Positions 49,248 through 58,151 are shown, counted from the first letter of the stretch. The stretch is DNA of 64,000 nt from Lactiplantibacillus dongliensis (GCF_005405105.1 NZ_BJDK01000012.1:1-64000), one strand, 5' to 3'. The notes: generated by a model not told the origin, from the letters alone. A program made the numbers and translations.

Positions 49248-50729
49248 TTAACCCTGATAGACCCACCGATGCCCATCTTGTGCTAACAAGTCAGCTGCTG
49301 CTTGTGGTCCCATGGTACCAGGCTTGTAGTTTGGAAAACTTGGTTGATGGTCATCCCAGTATTGTTGAATCACATCAATAAATTTCCACGAATAGGCCAC
49401 TTCTTGCCAATGGGTAAAGTTGGTGGCATCGCCGTTTAAGATGTCGTGTAAGAGGCGCTCGTACGCTTCGGGACTGTTAGCGGCGGCGGTCGCGTCATGA
49501 TCGAAGTTCAATTGAACTGGGGTTGTCGCAAAGCCTTGACCGACATTCTTAGCATTCATCCGTAATTCGAAACCTTCAGTGGGTTCCACGTTGATCGTTA
49601 AAACGTTTGGTGCCAAGCCGTTATCGGCCGCTTGATTATCAGGTAGCTCGTGATTAAAAATATTGATAACGGGTCGTTTGAAGACAATGTCGATCCGGGT
49701 GAACTTGTCAGCTAAGCGTTTACCGGTCCGAATGTAGAACGGCACGCCGGACCAACGATAGTTATCTATCATTACTTTACCAGCAACAAAGGTATCGGTA
49801 TTGGATGCTGGTGAGATTTTGTCTTCTTGTCGATAGCCCTTGACCGTTTCAGTCGGAGCGTATTGTCCACGAACAAAATTCTTGGCAACTTCTTCTGGCT
49901 GGTAAGGCCGCAAGCTACGTAAAGCTTTGACTTTTTCAATATTGATATCGTCTTCGGTAAATTCAACCGGTTGATCCATTGTGAGGAGACTCAGAATTTG
50001 CATGATGTGGTTTTGAACCATATCACGCAAGGCACCGCTATTATCATAGTAAACGGCGCGTTCTTCAACGCCCAGCTTTTCACTTAACGTAATCTGCACG
50101 TTGGAGATATAACGGTTATTCCACAAGGATTCCCAGATATTATTGCCAAAACGAATGGCGGCAATATTTTGGATCATTTCTTTACCGAGATAGTGGTCAA
50201 TCCGATAAATTTGGTTTTCATCGAACGTTTCAGCTAATTCATCGTTTAACGTCTTAGCGCTTTCGAAATCATGGCCAAAAGGTTTTTCAATGATGACGCG
50301 GTTAAAGCCATTTTCAGTTAAAATATGTTCAGATTTAAGATGCCGCGCAATTGTCCCGAAGAAGTTCGGTGCCATTGCCAAGTAGAAAATCCGGTTACCC
50401 TGTAACTCATATTGTGCGTCTAGCTTTTCAGAGAGTCGCTTTAAGGTGATGTAGTGTTGGACATCTGTGACATCATGCGACTGGTAGTAAAAATGGCTAG
50501 CAAAAGCGGTCACTTGATCGGCGTCAGCGTGCAATGATGCTAAGGCATCGGCGACGACTTGATGATAATGCTCATCGGTCCAAGGTCGCCGGGCTGTCCC
50601 AATCACCGCAAAATGGTCTTGTAAATACCCTTTTTGATACAGTTTAAATAATGAGGGGTAGAGCTTTCGTTGGGCCAAGTCGCCAGTTCCGCCAAAAATG
50701 GTGAACAGAGCAATCTTTTCTTTACTCAT
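49248..50729 (-). CDS. zwf: Glucose-6-phosphate 1-dehydrogenase
   Basis: Oxidises glucose-6-phosphate to 6-phosphogluconolactone with NADP, entry to the oxidative pentose phosphate route. The 493-residue protein has the dinucleotide loop FTIFGGTGDLAQRKLYPSL, the active-site RIDHYLGKEMIQNI near residue 175 and the block FYIRTGKRL. The ATG at 50729 lies 7 bp behind AGAAGTG; the upstream in-frame GTG at 50738 is within that site. Single gene, supplying NADPH and ribose phosphate that the nucleotide operons use. Confidence 0.96.
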   Translation of the reverse strand: MSKEKIALFTIFGGTGDLAQRKLYPSLFKLYQKGYLQDHFAVIGTARRPWTDEHYHQVVADALASLHADADQVTAFASHFYYQSHDVTDVQHYITLKRLSEKLDAQYELQGNRIFYLAMAPNFFGTIARHLKSEHILTENGFNRVIIEKPFGHDFESAKTLNDELAETFDENQIYRIDHYLGKEMIQNIAAIRFGNNIWESLWNNRYISNVQITLSEKLGVEERAVYYDNSGALRDMVQNHIMQILSLLTMDQPVEFTEDDINIEKVKALRSLRPYQPEEVAKNFVRGQYAPTETVKGYRQEDKISPASNTDTFVAGKVMIDNYRWSGVPFYIRTGKRLADKFTRIDIVFKRPVINIFNHELPDNQAADNGLAPNVLTINVEPTEGFELRMNAKNVGQGFATTPVQLNFDHDATAAANSPEAYERLLHDILNGDATNFTHWQEVAYSWKFIDVIQQYWDDHQPSFPNYKPGTMGPQAAADLLAQDGHRWVYQG

Positions 50730-50982
50730 CAAATTCACTTCTTTACTTAGAATTATAAAAATTAAGGTTAGTTGGTACTCGTATTAAACATTAATTATCT
50801 TGGATGTTGACCATAACCTTAGCAACCAACCAGAGTGGCAAGCGCAATTAAACTAACGGCCAAGGCCACTGTCAAATCCTGATTGGTTAGAAATAGTCGT
50901 CGTACATAACGGTTAAAGCCACCATTACTAATATTAAGCGATAAGCCGTCGGGGTCAATTATTAAGTTCTTTAGTTAAACAA

Positions 50983-51342
50983 CTAGGCTTTGGGCGTGGG
51001 CTGATTAGGAAATTGATGCCGTAATTCGCGTTCGGTTGCGACATTTTGCATAATCAAGCCTAACGCTAAGCCAAGAATCTGCAATGTTGAACTTTGTAAC
51101 CAAGCAATTTGTAAAAGGAGACCGACCAGCGAGGCGAGGGTCAGAATGCCAAAAATTTCAACGCCAAGCATGGCATAGAAATTCTGAGCAAACTGCCAAG
51201 TGGTTTTATTGTGACCAGCGCGCCGTGAGGTATAGCCCCACAACGACCGAAATTTTGGCATATGCCGCCATTGGTATCCCCAAACAAGTAGAAAGATTAA
51301 GAAACAGCCGGTTAGGCCATATTGATTAAGCATCATAAACAT
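50983..51342 (-). CDS. SdpI-like membrane protein
   Basis: A 119-residue protein with hydrophobic segments at about 8-22, 60-80 and 85-102. The central WGYTSRRAGHNKTTWQFAQNFYAML resembles the conserved cytoplasmic block of SdpI/YfhL immunity-type proteins (WGYRTPRSMKN..W.FAN). Those proteins protect Bacillus from the SdpC toxin, but many relatives have no known toxin, and no SdpABC-like genes are near. The 253 bp between it and zwf holds only a short repeat scrap (CAACCAGAGTGGCAAG near 50830). Confidence 0.7.
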   Translation of the reverse strand: MFMMLNQYGLTGCFLIFLLVWGYQWRHMPKFRSLWGYTSRRAGHNKTTWQFAQNFYAMLGVEIFGILTLASLVGLLLQIAWLQSSTLQILGLALGLIMQNVATERELRHQFPNQPTPKA

Positions 51343-51447
51343 GCCTCGCCTTTTTCAAAATTAACGCTAGATGATTGCGCTTAACTTATATTATAACAAT
51401 CATTATGAGTCATCGTCGATAATCAGTTTAAGAAAGTCGTCTAAATT

Positions 51448-51524
51448 ACGCTTGGTATTGGTTGAAATTAGCGTTGGCCGGTTGGTTCCTAAAATGACAC
51501 TTTAAGCCAACTAGCCCCAAGCGT
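51448..51524. repeat. Short repeat remnant with inverted ends
   Basis: ACGCTTGGTATTGG at 51448 and CTAGCCCCAAGCGT ending at 51524 are inverted ends like those near 25572 and 145. Between them only the type B arm GCCGGTTGGTTCCTAAAATG remains. Confidence 0.7.
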
Positions 51525-51637
51525 GTCTAAGTTGTGAAAAATTATTAAAAACTTTATTGCGTTTCATTCAGATAACTAGCTTGATTTTAACGAAGAGGTT
51601 ATAATATGGACTGAAATAAGAAAGGGAGTTATTTTTG

Positions 51638-52501
51638 ATGCAAACTTCAAAGAAGTTAATCTCAGGTTTATTAGCAACGGTTACGGCCGTTTCATTGTTT
51701 GCCCCTGCTGCTTTAGGTACGAACAGTCAAGCAACGGTTGCCCAAGCTGCTACTAAGAAAGCAGCTAAGACCACGATTGCGGTCGATGGTGTGACTAGTA
51801 GCGCTAAAAAGGTTACCGGGACGGCTACTAAGGGTGTCAAGGTAACGGTTTACGCTAAGAAGGGTGCTAAGGATTCCAACGCTGGAAAGAGCAAGATTGC
51901 TTCAGCAACAGCATCATCAAAGACGGGTAAGTTTACGGTTAAATTACCTAAGACTTACAAAAAGGGTACTGATTTATACGTTTACGCCACTCAAGGTAAG
52001 TATTCATACATGTACCGGATTGTTAAGGTAACGGCGCCTAAGAAAGCAACTGCTAAAAAGACGACCACTAAGAAGACCACGGCTAAGAAGACGGCCACTA
52101 AGAAAACGACCGCTAAAAAGACCACTGCTAAGAAGAATTATGGCAAGGTCAGCAGCGTTGCCGGGACTTGGAAGTCATCTAGTTACAAAGGCTACTACAC
52201 CAAGTGGACGTTAACGAATGGTAAAAAGATTACCGTTAAACGTTACAAGTCAGGTGCTAAGACTAAGACCTTGTTGAACGGGACTTATACTGCCAGTTCT
52301 AGCAACAAGCATCTTTGGAAAGTCGATGCCAAAGTTGGTAAGAAGACTGAAAACTTCTACTTACGCTTCCGGAGCAGCAAGACGTTCTATGTGGTTAACA
52401 GCAAGAACGTGCGGTTGAAGGAAAACCTTGGTCAAGGGGCTAACTACTTCACCTATACCAAAGTTGCTACCAGCAGCAAATCTAATGTCTTAAGCTTCTA
52501 A
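51638..52501 (+). CDS. Secreted Lys-rich protein with histone H1-like linker
   Basis: A 287-residue exported protein. A signal peptide (Lys at 5-6, hydrophobic core 8-27) probably ends at VAQA, after Ala37. Residues 45-133 resemble a bacterial Ig-like domain. Residues 135-166 are tandem KKTTTKKTTAKKT-type repeats, as in histone H1 tails. Residues 175-276 form a beta-rich module beginning VAGTWKSSSYKGYYTKW. No LPxTG anchor is present; the extreme basic charge suggests retention on teichoic acids or other anionic polymers. Function unknown. The ATG at 51638 follows AAAGGGAG, and TATAAT lies at about 51599-51604. Confidence 0.8.
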   Translation: MQTSKKLISGLLATVTAVSLFAPAALGTNSQATVAQAATKKAAKTTIAVDGVTSSAKKVTGTATKGVKVTVYAKKGAKDSNAGKSKIASATASSKTGKFTVKLPKTYKKGTDLYVYATQGKYSYMYRIVKVTAPKKATAKKTTTKKTTAKKTATKKTTAKKTTAKKNYGKVSSVAGTWKSSSYKGYYTKWTLTNGKKITVKRYKSGAKTKTLLNGTYTASSSNKHLWKVDAKVGKKTENFYLRFRSSKTFYVVNSKNVRLKENLGQGANYFTYTKVATSSKSNVLSF

Positions 52502-52527
52502 TTTTAGTAGGCTGACGTTAGTTAAAA

Positions 52528-52567
52528 GACGGTCCAATCGCAACAGCGATGGTGGCCGTCTTTTTTT
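52528..52567 (+). terminator. Terminator of the secreted protein gene
   Basis: GACGGTCC..CG pairs with CG..GGCCGTC, followed by seven T. Confidence 0.85.
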
Positions 52568-52687
52568 GCGTTAACTTAACTAAAGAAGTCCCGGCTTATT
52601 TTCGTAAAAAAGATGCTGGGTGTCGGTAAAATACCTGTGCAAGGGGCCCAAACTCGCGATAATGAAAGTAAAGCGAGGGGACAGCTT

Positions 52688-52990
52688 ATGACACATCGGT
52701 GGTTACGACTTGGCGTTGAGTTACTGGCAGGGATACCCGTGGCGATGATGATTATTTTTATTGGGGTGGCCGTTGGTTATTTTTTGATGCAGGTCTTACC
52801 GGCCACGCATTTTAACTTACGCGTTTTAGGCCTGTCAGTCTATCAGATTAGTCGACAGGGGCGGTCGGTTAGCGGCCAGTTGAATATGAAGTCCGCACAA
52901 GAGTTAGGGGTGTTTTGTTCACTGGCTATCGTTTTGGTGAGTGAATCATGTTATACAATCTGGCATCCGCGGGTACAACACAAGTTTTAG
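52688..52990 (+). CDS. Small hypothetical membrane protein
   Basis: About 100 residues from ATG 52688, behind GAGGGGAC. One strong membrane segment (VELLAGIPVAMMIIFIGVAV, residues 10-30) is followed by a further hydrophobic stretch FLMQVLPATHF; a second helix lies near the end (LGVFCSLAIVLVSE). I do not recognise the family. An earlier in-frame ATG at 52613 lacks a ribosome binding site. It lies 58 bp upstream of an MFS gene and may be cotranscribed with it. Confidence 0.6.
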   Translation: MTHRWLRLGVELLAGIPVAMMIIFIGVAVGYFLMQVLPATHFNLRVLGLSVYQISRQGRSVSGQLNMKSAQELGVFCSLAIVLVSESCYTIWHPRVQHKF

Positions 52991-53048
52991 TAGGCGGTAG
53001 CCGGGTGAGCGCGTATACTGAAGAAAATGGAAAATTTAGGTGAGCACA

Positions 53049-54215
53049 ATGCAGAAAGAAGTTCGGCTGCGATGGTTGTTTTTAGCAAATTTGCTGAATA
53101 ACGCTGGCGCGGCTTTTATGTGGCCGTTAACGACGGTCTATATGCACAATTATTTGAAGCAGACCTTGACGTTTTCAGGGGTCGTGCTGTTTTGTATGTC
53201 GCTAGCCATGATCTTGGGTAACTATGTCGGCGGTCATTTATTTGATCATTGGCGGCCCTATCAAACGGCAATTCTTGGCGTGATTATTTCGACCGTGACC
53301 TTGGCGACGTTGATCTTTTGGCATAGCTTATGGCCGTACGCTGTGGGCTTGATTGTCGTTGGTTTCGGTGATGGGATTAGTATGACGGTGGTGAATGCGT
53401 ATGCGGCCACGGTGACGACTAAGTCAAATCGATATGTGTTTAATATGTTGTACTTGGCGTTGAATGTCGGGGTTGTGATTGGCACGCTACTGGTTGGTTA
53501 CTTGTTAGACTTGGGGATTAATGTGGTCTTTATGGTGACCACGGCTTGTTATATTGGGCTGATGATTATTGTGTTGAGCACCTTTAATGTTCAATTAGCC
53601 GCCAAGACAACGACCGCGGCTAAAGCTGAAACAACTGATCAAACACCGCGCCATAAACGGCAATTAATCTGGTTAATTTGTTTGATGATTTTTTCAATCT
53701 ATCTGAGTTATGCGCTGTGGGAAAGTTTGTTGTCTGTGCATATGACTAATCTCGGGATCCCATTTCGGCGGTATAGTGAAGTTTGGACGATCAATGGGTT
53801 ACTGATCATTGTCAGTCAGCCAATTGTGACGCTATTTAACGAACGGTTTAAGATTGGCACGCAGATTGGTTTTGGAATTACCCTATTTGCGTTATCATTT
53901 TTAGGGCTTGTCTTCGCTCGGCAATATGCGGATTTCATTGTGATTATGGTGGTTTTAACGCTTGGTGAGGTGATTGGCTTGCCAATCGTTCCGGCGTGGG
54001 TCGATGATATGGCCGCAGTGGATCAGCGTGGCAAGTATCAAGGACGTTTCAATATGGCGCTCTCGCTCGGTCGTGCGGTCGGACCGCTATTCGGTGGGAT
54101 GATGGTTGCGCAGTTCTCATATGCGATTTTGTTTATGACGGTGACAGTGTTAATGCTGGTCACTTTAGGCGTCGTATTATGGCGGGCAGCACGTGAACAG
54201 TTGTTAAATGGTTAA
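53049..54215 (+). CDS. Major facilitator superfamily transporter
   Basis: A 388-residue membrane protein with about twelve predicted spans, split by a polar loop near residues 187-205 (KTTTAAKAETTDQTPRHKR). MFS landmarks are the loop 2-3 motif GNYVGGHLFDHWRPY near residue 58 and RGKYQGRFNMALSLGRAVGPLFGG near residue 325, typical of the drug:H+ antiporter 12-span type (YttB/MdtH-like). The substrate is unknown. The ATG at 53049 follows TAGGTGA; the GTG at 53040 overlaps it. Confidence 0.87.
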   Translation: MQKEVRLRWLFLANLLNNAGAAFMWPLTTVYMHNYLKQTLTFSGVVLFCMSLAMILGNYVGGHLFDHWRPYQTAILGVIISTVTLATLIFWHSLWPYAVGLIVVGFGDGISMTVVNAYAATVTTKSNRYVFNMLYLALNVGVVIGTLLVGYLLDLGINVVFMVTTACYIGLMIIVLSTFNVQLAAKTTTAAKAETTDQTPRHKRQLIWLICLMIFSIYLSYALWESLLSVHMTNLGIPFRRYSEVWTINGLLIIVSQPIVTLFNERFKIGTQIGFGITLFALSFLGLVFARQYADFIVIMVVLTLGEVIGLPIVPAWVDDMAAVDQRGKYQGRFNMALSLGRAVGPLFGGMMVAQFSYAILFMTVTVLMLVTLGVVLWRAAREQLLNG

Positions 54216-54230
54216 GACTTTTGAAGATGA

Positions 54231-54270
54231 AAAAACGGATCACACCCAGTGCATGGGCTGATCCGTTTTC
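54231..54270. terminator. Bidirectional terminator
   Basis: AAAACGGATCA pairs with TGATCCGTTTT, with an inner CCCA/TGGG stem, between convergent genes. Confidence 0.88.
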
Positions 54271-54271
54271 T

Positions 54272-54745
54272 TTACTTACTAAAGGCATGTAACCGTTCTT
54301 TCATCACGTTATAGATGCGTTCCGTATCAACGGAAGTCCCGCGTAATTCGTAGTCACCGATTAAATCGGTATCCAGTTGTTCCGCGTAACGCCGAGCAGT
54401 TAAGCAATATTGTTCATTGAAGTTCTTGTTCCCACTACCAACGACACCGAGGCAAAGACTTGGATTTAAGTCGTAGTTTAAGTATTCACCTAAGGTATTT
54501 GTCATGAGTTCCTTGACCCCAGTATCAATCCCGTTCCCGCCATCTAGATAGGTTGGGACAAAGGCAAAGTACGGCTTGGTTTCAATGGCAAATTCAGTTT
54601 GATCCGTAATTTCTTTTAAGGTAATCAAAGGGTTACTGTCGTCAGCTGCATGCTGGGTTTTGGCATAGTCCTGCATCCCAGTGACAAACGATCGGGTATT
54701 GCCTTCAATCGAAATATAAATAATATTAATGACATTTTCACTCAC
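54272..54745 (-). CDS. nrdI: Ribonucleotide reductase flavodoxin NrdI
   Basis: FMN protein that supplies superoxide/peroxide to assemble the dimanganese cofactor of class Ib ribonucleotide reductase. The 157-residue sequence has IYISIEGNTRSFVTGM as the FMN phosphate loop, then AFVPTYLDGG and GVVGSGNKNFNEQYC, as expected. No nrdE, nrdF or nrdH lies nearby. It is a single gene with its own promoter: TTGCAA (54808-54803), a 17-bp spacer and TAAACT (54785-54780) on the minus strand. Confidence 0.92.
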   Translation of the reverse strand: MSENVINIIYISIEGNTRSFVTGMQDYAKTQHAADDSNPLITLKEITDQTEFAIETKPYFAFVPTYLDGGNGIDTGVKELMTNTLGEYLNYDLNPSLCLGVVGSGNKNFNEQYCLTARRYAEQLDTDLIGDYELRGTSVDTERIYNVMKERLHAFSK

Positions 54746-54779
54746 GGCCGGTTCCTCATTTCTGTATTAACATACGTTT

Positions 54780-54808
54780 AGTTTACGCTGTACGCGGTTG
54801 TTTTGCAA
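54780..54808 (-). promoter_or_regulatory. Promoter of nrdI
   Basis: Minus strand TTGCAA, 17-bp spacer, TAAACT; 35 bp upstream of the nrdI start. Confidence 0.65.
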
Positions 54809-55062
54809 TCAACTTCCGGTAAAAGTTTAAAGGGTTTTCACAATTGGCGCGCCTATGAACAGTTAGTGGCCTAAGGATGATGACAGTTATTGTGATGTCG
54901 ACTAGAACCAGTACTAAATGTGACCGGTAACAGGCACGCTTCACAGGCTAACTAAATTTATACCAGTCCAAATAATAACTAATAGTCGCTGGCATTTTTT
55001 ACTGAGTTATTGGATCGGTAAATAAGTGCCCACTTTTAATGACAATAATTTAAAGTGACATG

Positions 55063-55226
55063 CTTAGGGCTAGTTAAAACTATCACTGGCTGATTAATTT
55101 TCAAAGTGTTGAGACGGCAACACTCCAGCTGAGCCTTTTAGTAACCAACTGCTCAGATAAAGTTATAGTTCGAACAGTTTGCCAACCTGGTTGGGGCAGC
55201 TTAAGCTGACAAGTGTCAAACCAGCC
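55063..55226. repeat. Degenerate repeat remnant
   Basis: Begins with a decayed terminal motif ATGCTTAGGGCTAGTTAAAA and holds the arms GAGCCTTTTAGTAACCAAC (type B) and GCCAACCTGGTTGGGG (type A). Pairing is largely lost. The rest of 54809-55235 has no gene that I can support. Confidence 0.6.
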
Positions 55227-55236
55227 ATTATTAAGT

Positions 55237-55272
55237 CAAAAAAAGCGCCAAGCTAGGTTAGCTTGACGCTTA
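55237..55272 (-). terminator. Terminator of the CBS-domain protein gene
   Basis: AGCGCCAAGCTA pairs with TAGCTTGACGCTT. On the minus strand it is followed by a T run. Confidence 0.85.
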
Positions 55273-55281
55273 AAGCGGTGC

Positions 55282-56649
55282 TTAGTCTTGATCGTCATCC
55301 GTTTTAGCAGTTACTGCTGGAACGGGGGACTTGCGACTGACTTCAAACCAATTAATGTAGGCATTCTCAAAATCGAGGGCCTTAAAGGTGAAGTCGGCGA
55401 TCTGAATCGTATCACCAGCTTGAATCTTCGGGAAGTTATCCAAGATGTAGCCGGTTAAAGTGACCACATCGGAGTCCTCAAATTCTTGCAGGTCGGTCTT
55501 AAAGAACCGTTCAAAATCATATAAAGTCATTTTACCGCTCATACGATAGGTGCCGTTGTCTTGCTTCTCGACGTACTCCGTCGAAACATTGTCGATTTCA
55601 TCGTTGACTGTTCCGAAGAGTTCCTCGTAAATATCTTTATCCGTGACAATCCCACTCGTCCCACCGTATTCGTCAACGACGACCACGATTGGAGTTTGTT
55701 TTTCAATCATCTTTTGCAAGATGGCTTGAATCGGGGTGGTTTCAGGAATGGTAATGATATTACGCAACACTTTATTGACCCGAATCTCATCATCAACTTC
55801 GCCTTGACGAATCAAGTCGTAGTTGTAGACGTAACCGAGAATCTTGTCCTTATCATTGTTCGCCACGACCGGTAACCGGCTGAACCGCTTCTGTAGATAA
55901 ACCCGAATGGCTTGTTTAACGGTATCGTTAATATCAATGACAACCAATTGGGTCCGATCAATCATGATATCTTTGGCAATCTTATCGTTAAATTCAAAAG
56001 CGCGTTCCATATACAGATAATCATCACGGTCTAATTGACCACCGGAGACGGCGTTACGTGACAAGTTTAAGATTTCAGCTTGCGAATAAACATCGTTATC
56101 CTCATTAGCCACGGGAATACCTAGCATCTTAACCACGCCGGTCGATGAAATATTCAATAACCAGACGAATGGGTAGAAGATGACGTGGAACCACCGTAAT
56201 GGGGTCGTGATGACCGCCATTACCTTTAACGGCATATCGATCGCGATGTTTTTCGGGACGATTTCGGTTAAGACGACTTCTAAGTAGGTCAGTAAGAAGA
56301 CCCCGAGGATAATACTAATCCCACGCAGAATCGAGGTACTGATGGACAGGTGGAATAGATCTAACAGCTGTAACACGAAATGTTCAGTTGTTTGTTCCCC
56401 AATCCAACCTAAGATAATCCCAGCTAATGAGACCCCGACTTGAGTTGTTGATAAGTACTCGTTTAAGTTTTGCACCATGTGCAAGGAGGTCGCGATCCGT
56501 TTGGAAGGTTTATCCCGTTTTTTCTGTTCTTCTTCGAGGGCGCTTGGTCGGGTCTGAACTAAAGCAAATTCACAGGCCACAAAGAAAGCGGCGACGCAGA
56601 ACGTAATGACAATAATGACTAAATTTAAAATTATCTGGCCACTGTCCAA
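55282..56649 (-). CDS. CNNM/HlyC-CorC family membrane protein
   Basis: About 455 residues. An N-terminal DUF21 membrane domain (residues 5-195, beginning GQIILNLVIIVITFCVAAFFVACEF in pieces) is followed by a CBS pair (about 215-335: DIMIDRTQLVVID, PIVVVVDEYGGTSGIVTDKD) and a CorC/HlyC C-terminal domain. Relatives export or regulate Mg2+/Co2+; the 'hemolysin' name is historical. I prefer the TTG at 56649, 7 bp behind TGAGGA; an ATG at 56664 has no ribosome binding site and lies close to the likely transcript start (TATAAT at 56690-56685, minus strand). Confidence 0.88.
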   Translation of the reverse strand: MDSGQIILNLVIIVITFCVAAFFVACEFALVQTRPSALEEEQKKRDKPSKRIATSLHMVQNLNEYLSTTQVGVSLAGIILGWIGEQTTEHFVLQLLDLFHLSISTSILRGISIILGVFLLTYLEVVLTEIVPKNIAIDMPLKVMAVITTPLRWFHVIFYPFVWLLNISSTGVVKMLGIPVANEDNDVYSQAEILNLSRNAVSGGQLDRDDYLYMERAFEFNDKIAKDIMIDRTQLVVIDINDTVKQAIRVYLQKRFSRLPVVANNDKDKILGYVYNYDLIRQGEVDDEIRVNKVLRNIITIPETTPIQAILQKMIEKQTPIVVVVDEYGGTSGIVTDKDIYEELFGTVNDEIDNVSTEYVEKQDNGTYRMSGKMTLYDFERFFKTDLQEFEDSDVVTLTGYILDNFPKIQAGDTIQIADFTFKALDFENAYINWFEVSRKSPVPAVTAKTDDDQD

Positions 56650-56758
56650 AGAAACATTCCTCATTTCATTTATTTGATACCTAAATTATAACGCGAAGTT
56701 GACCATCGTTGCCAGTCAGGTTTCAAATTCGCTGATTTAGTTTGGGGTACGGTATGTT

Positions 56759-56910
56759 GCCACTCTGGTTGGGTCAGCATCGGCTGGAACGTGGTGGCCG
56801 CGTTTTTGAGCCAAAGAGCGGTCTCAAAAACGGGCTTGATCTAAGCCGACAAAATTCGTCGACTAAGATCAACGACACCACTGAGCCAATGCTGACCCGC
56901 CCGGCGTTAA
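56759..56910 (+). repeat. Structured intergenic repeat, type A, copy 4
   Basis: Outer stem GGGTCAGCAT-GGCT with AGCC-ATGCTGACCC, differing from copies 1-2 by paired changes. Hairpin 2 TTTTTGAG/CTCAAAAA surrounds CCAAAGAGCGGT. Hairpin 3 pairs TTGATCT-A-AG with CT-A-AGATCAA, with GTCGA closing the loop. Confidence 0.87.
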
Positions 56911-57044
56911 TGTATACGTATCATGGCATCAGCTATGATAGCCACGATTAGTGCTTGTCTAATCCAATGTTCGCGGCGCAACTGGAAACTATTTGTTGGG
57001 ATTGGTCGGCAGTTAGTGGTGATTATGAATGAACACTTAATTAG

Positions 57045-57197
57045 CGTAGGGCGGGCTGGATGACGCTCAGTGGTGTCGTTTGACTTGACCGAGTGGGCTA
57101 CTCGGTTTAGTCAAAGCCCGGCTTGGAAGACCGTTCTTTGGCTTCCAAACGTGGCCACCACGTTCCAGCGTCAATCCAGCCCAACCGAAGCGGAAAA
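57045..57197 (-). repeat. Structured intergenic repeat, type A, copy 5
   Basis: Minus-strand orientation. Outer stem GGGCTGGAT..GCT with AGC..ATCCAGCCC. In the unit direction hairpin 2 is TTGGAAG/CTTCCAA around CCAAAGAACGGT, and hairpin 3 is TTTGACT..CCGAGT with ACTCGG..AGTCAAA. With copy 4 it makes a divergent pair about 135 bp apart. The other parts of 56665-57265 hold nothing recognisable. Confidence 0.87.
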
Positions 57198-57265
57198 TTA
57201 CACCTTTTCGAAGTAGCTACAATTATAAGGATAGTCACGTTAATTTGCAATCTAAGAAAGAATGG

Positions 57266-57294
57266 TTAACGTTTTCATAGATTGGTGCTAAACT
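57266..57294 (+). promoter_or_regulatory. Promoter of the acidic protein - hsp20 unit
   Basis: TTAACG (57266-57271), 17-bp spacer, TAAACT (57289-57294). No CIRCE palindrome or complete CtsR box is visible; only one AGTCAAA half-site lies near 57307. Confidence 0.55.
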
Positions 57295-57327
57295 AAAGGT
57301 ATATTAAGTCAAAGGAGATCTTTTGTG

Positions 57328-57666
57328 ATGCCAGTAGAAACGAAAACTAAGATTCATGAGGATTCGAAGAAATTGGTCTATGACGATAGTGATGTTAAGA
57401 AAGCGATGGATTTGATTCGGAGTCGGGGATATGTAACCCGTGCCGATTTCAGTAAGATGGATGATGAAGATTGGGCTGAAGGCTTCGATAAGAAGATTGA
57501 AGACGGCTTTATCAAGTCTGACAATGAAGATCCATACGTTTACTTTGAACAATTTGACTTTAAAGGCGGCGACATTGATTCGATTATCTTTGATATGGAT
57601 CAAGTCGGTACCCGGGAACATGCTTTAGATCTTTTAGCCGCGGCAATTAAGCAAAACGCGTACTAA
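57328..57666 (+). CDS. Conserved small acidic protein of unknown function
   Basis: A 112-residue acidic, soluble protein that I do not recognise. It is helical in the first half (DSDVKKAMDLIRSRGYVTRADFSKMDDEDWAEGF) with a YVYFEQFDFKGGDIDSIIFDMD segment after it. It lies 27 bp upstream of the small heat-shock gene behind the same promoter, which suggests stress-linked expression. The ribosome binding site AAAGGAG is 7 bp from GTG 57325 and 10 bp from ATG 57328, so either may be used. Confidence 0.7.
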   Translation: MPVETKTKIHEDSKKLVYDDSDVKKAMDLIRSRGYVTRADFSKMDDEDWAEGFDKKIEDGFIKSDNEDPYVYFEQFDFKGGDIDSIIFDMDQVGTREHALDLLAAAIKQNAY

Positions 57667-57693
57667 ACCAATCCGTTAACAGGGGGTCTGACC

Positions 57694-58113
57694 ATGCGTC
57701 AGCATTTATTTAGTCACTTGGATGACTTAAGACCAGTTGCATTACTCAAACGCGCACACCATGAAGCTCAAGCCATTTTAACGGCTCATCTTGTCATGAA
57801 GACGGATGTGGTCGAACACGATGATGATTATACGGTAACCGCTGAATTACCCGGTTTTGATAAGGATGCGATTACGGTTAAGTATGTCGATGATTGGCTC
57901 ACGCTTAGCGCGGACCAAGGCAGTGATGGTCATCAGCGTGATGACGACGGCCGGGTTTTACGGCGTGAGCGCCAGACTAATACGCTTACCCGACGTTTTT
58001 ACTTTAAAAATGTCGTCAGTCAACAGATTCAAGCGCACTATCATGACGGGTTATTAACGGTCACACTACCTAAAAAGGTAACGGATGACGCGGGGAAGAT
58101 TGACGTGCAATAG
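57694..58113 (+). CDS. Small heat-shock protein, Hsp20 family
   Basis: ATP-independent holdase chaperone of 139 residues. The alpha-crystallin domain runs from about residue 34 (KTDVVEHDDDYTVTAELPGFDKDAITV in pieces) to about 130, ending in GLLTVTLPK. The tail KIDVQ supplies the Ile-x-Val motif used in oligomer assembly. Lactiplantibacillus genomes carry several hsp20 paralogues; I cannot say which this is without comparison. Ribosome binding site AGGGGG. Confidence 0.93.
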   Translation: MRQHLFSHLDDLRPVALLKRAHHEAQAILTAHLVMKTDVVEHDDDYTVTAELPGFDKDAITVKYVDDWLTLSADQGSDGHQRDDDGRVLRRERQTNTLTRRFYFKNVVSQQIQAHYHDGLLTVTLPKKVTDDAGKIDVQ

Positions 58114-58151
58114 GGCGTTTAACCCTAACCAACCAAAACATGCAAACAGCC

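Noticed and set aside
52066..52136. Frameshift or assembly fault in the Lys/Thr repeat
   Set aside because: The frame stays open through the repeat and into a well-formed C-terminal module, so it looks genuine.
56742..56951. 69-residue plus-strand reading frame
   Set aside because: It spans a type A repeat copy whose fold, not its translation, is conserved between copies.
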